From Globisporangium splendens (lineage: Eukaryota; Oomycota; Peronosporomycetes; Pythiales; Pythiaceae), in assembly GCA_006386115.1 (NCBI GenBank), contig VFIW01000112.1:62001-126000 (forward strand): a DNA stretch of 64,000 nucleotides, in the 5' to 3' direction. The notes under the pieces were generated by a model. That model had not been told where the DNA came from and did not search any database. It saw only the letters and a list, made by a program, of their open reading frames with translations. The translations under genes and the position numbers were made by a program. This document shows, piece after piece, positions 56,490 to 64,000 of the stretch. Every line of letters begins with the position of its first letter. Position 1 is the first letter of the stretch.

Positions 56490-58114
56490 TTGCATCGGCG
56501 TGCTCTCACCTGCGTAGACGAATCGCGCGGCGTGGTTGTCATTGAATCAAGCAATGTGGCGCTGCCCGAAGATATCCTTGGGGAACACCAGACAGACACT
56601 CGTCAAGAAGTGGACGCTTTTCAGCTCGGATCCACTCTCAAGCTGGGAACTTCAAGGTCCTGGGACAGGTTTGTCGACTACGATGCATCGATGAGTTACT
56701 ACAAGACCCTCGAATCCATCACCGCGTCCCGATCCTCTCCTCTTCCATCGCCTCACGGACTTCCAGAGCTTCCTGATCTTCCAACACCAAAACTGCTGGG
56801 ATATTGGTGGGAAGACTACCAGTGGCTTGTTCGATGTGACTCCATCCGCCGCTGTCACTCTGACAGCGGTCGCGCAAATCGTTGGAGTGGTGACTCGGAG
56901 CATCTTCTCAACACTTTTCAACTCGTCGTGACAGCCCCGACGATGACGAAGACCACGGATTGGAGCTGCAGTTTCAATGCGAAGTCGCGGCAGTGGTCAT
57001 GTCTTGCCGAAGATTCTTTGTCGCGCAGAAAAGCGCGCTTCGTAGTGTGAGGGTCATTTCATCCGGCGATGTTGTCATCGGCAGCGACGTACTCGTGAAC
57101 GGCCACGACGACGCGGCGCTCAAGCTCGCGACCGTCGGCCTGGGGACTCTACGGTCGCGGCGCGATAACGATACCTTGCGCATCGGCTCGTTGGTTCTGG
57201 TTGCGACGGGGAAGCGGGGATGTGCAAAGGCAAGTCGCATCAGTCAATGTCTCTGATATGATTTCCTCACGCTATCGCCAGTGGCGATATTGCGCTCCTC
57301 GCAGACAATATCACGTCGCAGCGAAATCAAGTCTACTGTCCTGGGGTCGGCTGATTTCTATGTGCAAGCTGACACAGTAGCGACATCAACACTTGGGACA
57401 TTCATTGGCGGCTCAGGATCGGTGACTTACTCGAGAAACGGCACGTGCGGCAATCAGACCATCACGATTGCTGGCTCGGGAGATGTGGCCGCGGGTTCGA
57501 TTGGGTGTGAGAATGTGGATGTGAACGTGTTTGGTTCTGGGAGAGTACTTGTGCAGGCTCGACACAATTTAACAGCGACGATTGTGGCGTCTGGCGGTGT
57601 CAAGTACGTTGGCGCTGAACCAGAGAACGTGGTCGTCGAGGGGTTTTCGTTCCGAGGCCATCTGGACGACAAGGTCAAGCAGGCCAAGACCAACAAGTAC
57701 CATACGTACAAGGCTGTTCCAGTGCCAACGAGGACCCCAACCTATATCCGTATCCACGAGAAGAAGCACCACCAGCACCATTGGTGGAACATTTTCGGCG
57801 GTGATGACAATGACTCGGGGGATTCGTCCGACGAAATCAGCATTGACGATGATGGTGGCAATAAGGATCACAAATTCAAGATCCATATTGAGATTGGTGA
57901 TGATGATGAAACGCCATCTGGTTCGAGTGATGAACTCCCTCCAAGTATGAACCCACAGAGCAGTGGCATGCGTTTGGCAGCAGCGTCTTTCAGACGAGGA
58001 CCTAGCGCTCCTGTGGTATTTGGCGTGTTTGGAGTTGTGATTGGAGTCGTCGCTATTGCTGCGGTGAAGCACCAGAAGAGACGCACGCGCCGGGAGTACA
58101 GTCGTCTCGTTTAA
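56490..58114 (+). pseudogene. GIN/DUF2807-like surface protein, 5' half eroded
   Basis: The N-terminal domain survives only as pieces in different frames: KWTLFSSDPL, FVDYDAS, then DHGLELQFQCEV, AQKSALRSVRV and ISSGDVVIGSD, in the order found in the intact gene at 58899-60302. Between 57170 and 57340 the frame shifts again (ASGDIALLADNI). From about 57350 it is open to 58114: GSADFYVQADTV, GGSGSVTYSRNGTC, IAGSGDVAAGSI and VFGSGRVLVQA. A His- and Asp-rich linker (HEKKHHQHHWWN, GDDDETPSG), a membrane span (VVFGVFGVVIGVVAIAAV) and the tail RREYSRLV follow. No signal peptide can be assembled. The intact 3' half argues for fairly recent decay. A LINE copy ends about 480 bp upstream. Confidence 0.8.
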
Positions 58115-58898
58115 GTGAACACATGAGCTGTGATCTAGCAGCATTAATCGTTGCGCTAATTCTGAAGCTGGAAAAGGCTTGCGTATCTTTCTAGCATCAG
58201 GGTTGTCTTGCAGTGCCTTTTTCTCGGACCAGCAGCTGTTGATGGCTTCAATGTCATCGGAGAAGTGCATATCGTGTACTTGAAAAGGAGAATTACTTCA
58301 ACGCTGCTAAAGACAGAACCTCTGGCGTTTGCTTGATACACCTTTGCCCGTTCAGTGCAGTGACTGTCGCGTAGCGCGAGGCATCGCTCATTACGACTTT
58401 CATGCATCGAATCATGCACGCGAATGCCTTACATACAGCCACTGAATTGTCCGTGTCTCCTCTGTCGGGATGGTTGAACAGCAGCACACCAATGCATTGA
58501 TCGTACTAAGATACCTCACAGCAGCAACTTTTAGTTATGGACAGGTCTCGTCATTTCATGCATTTCATGGAACGATCGCAGAACGGTGCAAATGCGGGAA
58601 TGATGGCACGTTATTGCCACAATGAATGGCTCGTCGGACAAGCGAACCATGCCAATCGCAAATCCTGAGTTGTTGATAAATACATTCTTGCCCGGAATGT
58701 TTGCGGAGTTGACAACGTGACAATCATTGGCGAGGTGACTGTCAACACTCTGTCGAGAATGCAGGCACAGAACTGACCACTTTTTCGTCCACGATCCATG
58801 TTGCACATTTTCAATGCTCTGCACTTGATCATTCTGCAATTTGCTCTCGGCATCGAACTCGCTCACACTCCGTTGGTTCAAGCTCCTGAGCGTCCACA
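58115..58898. other. intergenic; possible minus-strand relic
   Basis: 784 bp between two plus-strand GIN-family genes. On the minus strand, 58880-58535 and overlapping frames to 58160 have protein-like runs (IPGKNVFINNSGFAIGMVRL, FIVAITCHHSRICTVLRSF) but change phase and lack a start. They could be remains of an unrelated gene. I name no family. Confidence 0.35.
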
Positions 58899-60302
58899 AT
58901 GAAGTCGTTCTTTTCGTCTACTTTGAGTGGACTCAGCCTCGCAATTGCGCTCGTCCTGCATGGTTCCGCTGACGCTGTGACCATTGACGCCAGCGCTATA
59001 CAAGCACCAGCTTCCAGTCGAGGTCCGTATCAGACCCTGGAGAAGACATGGACGATCGCCAGCTCGAGCGGACTCCGTAACCTGCTCGTCCAAGTACCAG
59101 GGACTGTCTTTGTGGACTACGACGCGACTTTGAAATCGACTTCGGATGTCGTCGCGAAAGTTGTCATGACTGGTGATTCAGCCGACCTGCTGCAATTGTT
59201 TCAAGTGAACCCATGGAGTCAACACAAGGGAGATGGGATCGAGTTTCGCATCCGCGACGATGTAAACACCCAAGCTCGCGGTCATGTCTTGGCGCAAATC
59301 TTCGTGAGTGACAAGCACGCGTTGCAAATGATCAAGAGTTCGTCGTCTGCGGACATCGTCGTCGGCGACAGCGTAGTTATCAACGACAACGCTGACGCTG
59401 AGATTGAGATTGAGTCGTCAGGTTCTGGCGATGTCTTCATTGCGTCGACGGAGATGATGACCTTGGGAACACTCTCTGTGACTACCTCAGGTTCCGGTGA
59501 CATCCAGGTTCAGACGCCTGCTGTTAAAGCGTCGAAGGCAATTGTAATCAACAGCTCTGGAAGTGGTGACGCTGCTATCCTCGCTAATGAGATCAGCTCT
59601 GACGCCGTGAACACCAAGGTTTCAGGGTCTGCAGATGTATTTTTCCAGGCGAACCGCGTGAGTGCGACTGCGATCGACACGATCGTGGTAGGATCAGGAA
59701 GCGTGACTCTCTCTCGTCAAGGCGACTGCGCCACTCATCACATCAAGGTGTCTGGATCGGGAAGTGTCGCTGCTGGGTCTATTGTATCTGAAAATGCAGA
59801 TGTCAGTGTGTCCGGATCGGGCGATGTGCTTGTGCAAGCAACAAACGAACTGGTCGCGTCTATCTCTGGCTCTGGAAGCATTGAGTACGTGAATGCGCAA
59901 CCAAGCCAAGTGCTTGTGAAGGGTTCGTATTTCCGAAGGAACAGCAAGCACTCTCACAAAAAGATCAAGCAAGCAAGCAGGAACCGCTACAAGGTGTACC
60001 GCCCACATGAACTTCCACCGCGTACGCCACAGTTGATCGTTCTCCACTACGCTGGACACATCCGTTGGGGTGACGGCCACGCGAGTTGGGGCAATGGCTG
60101 GAACATTGACGATGACAGCGATTCGTCGGAAGAGTTCGTCTACTGGAGAGCAGCCAGCACCAAGTTGGCGGCGGCTCTGCCCTCTTCTGTGGGTGACTCG
60201 AGCACTGTCGTCATTTTGGCTCTCGCTGGCGTTGTCATGGGCGTAGCTGGTGTCGCGTGGCAACGATACCGCAACCGAACTGTGTACAACCCACTTGTCT
60301 AG
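58899..60302 (+). CDS. secreted single-pass GIN/DUF2807-like surface protein, 467 aa, intact
   Basis: ATG at 58899. The signal peptide (GLSLAIALVLHGSADA) precedes the N-terminal domain (residues about 27-155: LEKTWTIASS, VPGTVFVDYDAT, VVAKVVMTGDS, GDGIEFRI, IFVSDKHALQ). Residues about 160-325 are the GIN-like solenoid with repeated S-G-S-G turns (SSGSGDVFIAS, TSGSGDIQVQT, NSSGSGDAAIL, VSGSGSVAAGS, VSGSGDVLVQA, ISGSGSIEYVN). A basic linker, an acidic patch (DDDSDSSEE), a membrane span (TVVILALAGVVMGVAGVAW) and a cytosolic tail ending VYNPLV complete it. It is the best model of the family here. A surface adhesin or wall-associated protein is inferred from topology and from the bacterial GIN head domain. 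Confidence 0.87.
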   Translation: MKSFFSSTLSGLSLAIALVLHGSADAVTIDASAIQAPASSRGPYQTLEKTWTIASSSGLRNLLVQVPGTVFVDYDATLKSTSDVVAKVVMTGDSADLLQLFQVNPWSQHKGDGIEFRIRDDVNTQARGHVLAQIFVSDKHALQMIKSSSSADIVVGDSVVINDNADAEIEIESSGSGDVFIASTEMMTLGTLSVTTSGSGDIQVQTPAVKASKAIVINSSGSGDAAILANEISSDAVNTKVSGSADVFFQANRVSATAIDTIVVGSGSVTLSRQGDCATHHIKVSGSGSVAAGSIVSENADVSVSGSGDVLVQATNELVASISGSGSIEYVNAQPSQVLVKGSYFRRNSKHSHKKIKQASRNRYKVYRPHELPPRTPQLIVLHYAGHIRWGDGHASWGNGWNIDDDSDSSEEFVYWRAASTKLAAALPSSVGDSSTVVILALAGVVMGVAGVAWQRYRNRTVYNPLV

Positions 60303-61005
60303 GGAATCCATTTGGCTAATTCAATGTCAACGACCAAGAAAGATGAATCAGTGAATTTTACTAGTTTCAATGCAAATCTCAAGGTAGTGGCCACAGAATA
60401 TCAACATAGGCATAATTGTCTGCGGGATTGTACGTGTGCTCTGCATTTCGTGATAGCAGCATGAATGAAACATCACTCATTGCAGTCGCCAGACGCTGAA
60501 GGTACCTTCGATCTGATCTACGTCAATCTGACTTGCTGACCTTTGTAAGGACAGTGCTGGCACGAAGCGCAAACACAAGACACAGAGTGAACAATCTGTT
60601 GGCACACTTCAACACTCTTTCTCGCACCTAAAGTGCACACGCGCTCCTTCTTTCAAATTGACGGTCCAACGTTGAAAAGAACAATCGTAGAAGCAAGCAA
60701 CGTGCGCGTACTTTCTCGTTCGTTTCCTTGTTGTATCAATGGTAAAGTTCATGTACTTTCCGTGTCAATGAGGATGCGTCAAACTGCAAAATATCATGTC
60801 ACCCGCCATCATTCACCGACTCGGAATGGTGGTACGACCTCCAAGACGATGCGCGAGTGACATGGGACTGTCGTGCGGATCAAATTACACATGAACGAGC
60901 TCGACGGCATGGAACTCAAACGCAGCACGAGCCATTCCACACTCTTCAACTTGCCGCCAACCCGACACTCCACAGACCCTCGACACACTCCCCCAAATCC
61001 CTGCC
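60303..61005. other. intergenic / promoter, nothing recognised
   Basis: 703 bp between consecutive plus-strand GIN-family genes. Short frames only; no repeat or RNA gene seen. Confidence 0.45.
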
Positions 61006-62250
61006 ATGAAGACTTTTTTGCCTTCCATCGCGTGCCTTGGTCTAGCTCTGACCTGGACAAGCACCACTCACGCGCTGTCCATCGATGCCGGACAGATAAC
61101 TACTCCAACGGACATTGCCGATCCGACTCAGACTCTCGAGAGGACTTGGACGGTCTCCAGCGCAACCGGTCTCCGCAGTTTGTTCGTCCAGATGCCTGGA
61201 CCCGTGGTTGTGGACTACGACGCGTCGCTGACGGACTCTTCGGACGTGGTCGCGAAAGTGGTTGTAAGGGGCGACTCGGAAGCCTTGATGAACCTTGTGG
61301 ACGTCGTCTCGTGGGATGCGCATGAAGAAGACGGTCTCAAGCTCCGTTTGAACGACCCCGAGATGAGTCTGCAAGGTCATCTCTTGATGAAGCTGTTTGT
61401 GAAGGACCCGCAAGCGTTGCAACACATCAAGGCGTTGCCGTCTGCAGATGTCCTGGTTGGTAATAACGGTGGAACGGAGTTGTCGGCTCAATCGCGGCAC
61501 TACAGCAAGGAAGCTAAACGAGAGCGTAAGCACGCTCTTGAAGAGGCTAAGCGCGAACGTCATGAAGCACTCAGAGAAGCTAAGCGTGAGCGGAAGAAGG
61601 CTCTAAGGGAGGCTCATCGAGAACGTCAGAAAGCTCTAGAGGAGGGTGAACTAGCACGCCTAGAAGGTCTCGGGGTGACTGATGATGCTCGTACTGAGGT
61701 TATCCATGCTCTCGAGGAGGTTAAGCGAGCTCGTGAAGAGGGTATCAGAGAGGCTAAGCGGGCTCGCAAGGAGGCCGAGCGAGAGCGCGAACAAGCTTTG
61801 AAGGAGAGCGAACGAGCGCGCCAAGAGGGTATCAGAGAGGCTAAGCGGGCTCGCAAGGAGGCCGAGCGAGAGCGCGAACAAGCATTGAAGGAGAGCGAAC
61901 GAGCGCGCCAAGAGGGTATCAGAGAGGCTAAGCGGGCTCGTAAAGAGGCCAAGCGGGCTCGCAAGGAGGCCGAGCGCGAGCGCGAGCACGCTTACCGGTA
62001 CATCTACGAAGACGGAGACGGCTGGTACGTTGACGACGATGACTCGTCTGACGACTTTTGGATTTCCTCGGATGCTCGCGTGGGAGGCTGGGGACTTGCT
62101 GCGACCCAGATGGCTGCTACTGTGTCGTCTTCGTACGATCCAGCTAATTCTGTTGCGGTTTTTGCGATGCTTGGTGTGGTGATCGGTGTCGTTGGCGTTG
62201 CTGCTCAAAAGGTGTTTCGCGCTCGCTCGCAGTACACTTCGATTGTCTAG
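61006..62250 (+). CDS. GIN-family relative with a charged helical stalk in place of the GIN region, 414 aa
   Basis: ATG at 61006. The signal peptide (IACLGLALTWTSTTHA) and the family N-terminal domain are clear: LERTWTVSSATG, MPGPVVVDYDAS, VVAKVVVRGDS, EEDGLKLRL, LFVKDPQALQHI and ADVLVGNNG. At that point, where the sister enters its S-G-S-G solenoid, this protein enters about 165 residues dominated by Lys, Arg, Glu and Ala (REAKRERKKALREAH, REREQALKESERARQEGI). This composition forms a long coiled coil or single alpha-helix. An acidic patch (YVDDDDSSDDFW), a membrane span (VAVFAMLGVVIGVVGVAA) and the tail SQYTSIV are family-like. The frame is intact. The stalk is coded by near-identical tandem DNA repeats. 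Confidence 0.87.
   Translation: MKTFLPSIACLGLALTWTSTTHALSIDAGQITTPTDIADPTQTLERTWTVSSATGLRSLFVQMPGPVVVDYDASLTDSSDVVAKVVVRGDSEALMNLVDVVSWDAHEEDGLKLRLNDPEMSLQGHLLMKLFVKDPQALQHIKALPSADVLVGNNGGTELSAQSRHYSKEAKRERKHALEEAKRERHEALREAKRERKKALREAHRERQKALEEGELARLEGLGVTDDARTEVIHALEEVKRAREEGIREAKRARKEAEREREQALKESERARQEGIREAKRARKEAEREREQALKESERARQEGIREAKRARKEAKRARKEAEREREHAYRYIYEDGDGWYVDDDDSSDDFWISSDARVGGWGLAATQMAATVSSSYDPANSVAVFAMLGVVIGVVGVAAQKVFRARSQYTSIV
61741..61990 (+). repeat. 87-bp minisatellite inside the stalk-coding region
   Basis: Units begin at 61741, 61828 and 61915, each opening with GGTATCAGAGAGGCTAAGCG. The first two units are full 87-bp copies differing at very few positions; the third is partial and diverges after about 40 bp. 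Each unit encodes 29 residues. More diverged relatives of the unit precede it from about 61510. Confidence 0.9.
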
Positions 62251-62752
62251 GCTGGTAAGGTGCTGAATGCATCGTTGTAATGCTGCGCTGAGCACCGAAT
62301 CCATTTGGGATGGTGGTTCTCAGTAACTCGCCGTCATATTTGGATGTAAGCATTTTGCTTTTCGTTTGGAGATATATTAACAACTTATGAAGCAGTCGAT
62401 ACTTTGTGAGTGATGCCCTGTTGATATAAGTTCGGATTACCGAGGTTGCAGTAATCTCGGTGTTCAAGACGAGGCATTGTCGATGCTTCCACAGGAAATC
62501 GTAAATTTTGGAGTCTCAAATCAGTCTGAAATTGAGACTCCAAACTGTGGAGTCCTTCGTATAGGGTTTAGTACCTAATTGATGAAGACCGTGACACACA
62601 AACCTATTTTAACTATTCAAGGGACAAAAGTGCTACTAATTTGACCTAAATAGGGTATGACAAGATTTCTTGGGTGTGATTCTGCGACTGCGTCAAGATG
62701 CAATAGAACCAGAAAATTCGGATAATTTCATACTCGATAATCACTTTGATTT
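62251..62752. other. intergenic with a perfect hairpin
   Basis: 502 bp, AT-rich, between the stalk-type gene and the kinase relic. Apart from the inverted repeat at 62507-62544 nothing was recognised. Confidence 0.5.
62507..62544. repeat. perfect 13-bp inverted repeat, 12-nt loop
   Basis: TTTGGAGTCTCAA (62507-62519) is followed after 12 nt by its exact reverse complement (62532-62544). It lies about 260 bp past the upstream stop codon. It may be a 3'-end RNA structure or a small transposon end. Confidence 0.9.
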
Positions 62753-63895
62753 TTGAACTCGCTGGACGCGAAGGTCTTATGGAATCTGGGAAATCCTGAA
62801 AGACTTCTCTGTATCAACCCACGAATTCGAGCCTATGTTTATCAACTCGTCGCGCGAGTAGAAGACGTGTCAGCCATACAGAATGTTTCGGAGAGTCGTC
62901 TGCTGACGCTTGTCACTATAACGTTCCACCTCTGTAGCTTTCTCCTGAAGTACAAGCCAAGGGAAAATGATCGCCAGCATCCAGTATTTATTGCGAGTGG
63001 TGTGATCTCAAGCAATATTCGAGACTTCCATGAAGAGCTCGACCACTTCACAGATTTCAGTAAATCTGAACGTGTCTCCAGTGCGCACCTTGCCCAGAAA
63101 GAACAATGGCGCGAAGGTCGACTCAAGCAGCAAGAAAAATTCCAGGATGTTCTCCACGACAACAGTGCTTTGACAAGCGGATTTACCAACTCCGAACAGC
63201 TGGCCGGGGAATCATTTCAGCTCCAATACGAATTACGGACCTGCCAAGTAGATGGCGACACCGATATGTGTACACAGGTTGAAAGCATTGTGAATCGAGT
63301 TGTTGCTATCGTGCAAATGGCACCGCCGATCGTTCCCGAGTGGTTCGCATCCAGCGATGACGTCGAGTTGCACAGTTGGAATATGGCGACAAATGCCAAG
63401 TATCATGGAGTGTGGAACAAAGCGTGATAGTCGCACTTTCGTCTCTGAAGCCGCGTGATTTTGAAGTTCGAGCTGCACAGTGGTTTTCTGTTCGCCACCC
63501 AAATGTCGTCTCGCTCTACGGTGCGTACTACGTTGCCAATGCTCCGTTTTTTGTATGCGAGTACGATCCAAAGGGTATCAATCTTGAACACTTTGTGCAA
63601 GACGATACAAATCACTGTCTCATTTGGGAAAAACTCTACGAAGCGGCTCTTGGTCTTAATCATCTTCACCAGCGGCAAGTTGCCCACGGCAATCTTCGAC
63701 GCGAAATCATACTGATCAGCCGAGATGGTTCGTTTTAATGTTAAAAAGGGAAAAATTGCCAGTCGACATGCTATGACAAACGACGAGCAGTGGACCTTGA
63801 TTGAGCTCATGACCAAACGGATCCGACACAACGCGTGATAGCCTCGTTTGTTGTCGGCAAACTTCTTGAGGTCGTAAATTGCGATGAACAGAACT
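62753..63895 (+). pseudogene. TKL kinase relic of the ankyrin-kinase family
   Basis: An open segment to 63427 has no usable ATG at its start. It matches the helical region of the 50300-52597 kinase (LCSFLLKYKPREN, IRDFHEELDHF) and the pre-kinase phrase VPEWF. After KYHGVWNK the frame shifts; the next frame continues VIVALSS, RHPNVVSLYGAYYV, FFVCEYD and LYEAALGLNHLHQRQVAHGNLRR, stopping at 63738. The glycine loop is missing, the catalytic HRD Asp is Asn (HGN), and the DFG segment is absent. C-lobe scraps follow in two phases (DEQWTLIELMTK, then SFVVGKLLEVVN) up to about 63895. No ankyrin repeats precede it. It is a third, heavily decayed family member. Confidence 0.8.
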
Positions 63896-64000
63896 TACAT
63901 GTGGCCATTGCACCAAAGGATACAGTCAGAGCGAGCAAAGACCACGTGCCTGCATTTTCAGTGTGCGTTTGCTTGCTTTGTAATTCGTGTGTTGCTCAAA

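Noticed and set aside
61510..61990. CRISPR-like array
   Set aside because: The repeats are tandem with no unique spacers and keep a protein frame; the genome is eukaryotic.
46889..62250. Bacterial contamination because of the GIN-like domains
   Set aside because: The genes are interleaved with intron-bearing eukaryotic genes and LINEs, and carry eukaryotic-type signal peptides and single-span tails.
61626..62304. Antisense open frames over the stalk repeats
   Set aside because: They are the reverse reading of the charged minisatellite; repetition alone keeps them open.

Overview
The window is nuclear DNA of a filamentous stramenopile, most likely an oomycete (Phytophthora/Pythium/Globisporangium grade). 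Reasons: short GT-AG introns of roughly 60-130 nt in several genes; TKL kinases fused to ankyrin repeats; a zinc protein of the kind usually annotated 'WRKY19-like'; GT61 glycosyltransferase paralogues; DUF4360; and non-LTR retrotransposons. I cannot name the species. No prokaryotic operon, plastid, mitochondrial or viral sequence was recognised.

Layout. 1-13 kb: four multipass membrane protein genes on the minus strand, at least two of them damaged, with an LRR receptor-like pseudokinase (4135-6547) between them. 14.1-23.3 kb: a near full-length, decayed LINE on the minus strand, with a zinc-knuckle plus OTU-protease ORF1 and an endonuclease, reverse transcriptase, zinc finger and RNase H ORF2. 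Next to it are a tRNA-Glu-headed SINE that shares the LINE tail and has a perfect 10-bp target duplication, and a short LINE 3' fragment with its own 10-bp duplication. 24.0-26.1 kb: a frameshifted ankyrin/TKL kinase. 27.3-36.5 kb: a GT61 gene, a three-exon gene of about ten helical repeats, a secreted DUF4360 protein and a ten-exon SAMHD1-like HD phosphohydrolase. 36.5-39.3 kb: degenerate sequence. 39.3-46.6 kb: an inverted duplication, WRKY19-like > < GT61 ... GT61 > < WRKY19-like (relic). 46.9-49.6 kb: two minus-strand members of a secreted, single-pass, GIN/DUF2807-like family. 50.3-52.6 kb: the intact ankyrin/TKL paralogue. 52.9-56.0 kb: a 5'-truncated LINE copy on the plus strand. 56.5-62.3 kb: three more GIN-family genes (one pseudogene, one intact, one with a charged helix in place of the GIN region). 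62.8-63.9 kb: a kinase relic.

The common theme is birth and death of tandem families: membrane proteins, TKL kinases, GT61/WRKY19-like pairs and GIN-like surface proteins each occur as intact and broken copies, interleaved with one LINE/SINE family. The surface and receptor genes look like an outward-facing, fast-changing repertoire; SAMHD1 and the helical-repeat gene look like housekeeping-type neighbours. Many lesions are single-base losses in short homopolymers, so some may be assembly errors. The nonsense codons and multi-base deletions are harder to explain that way.
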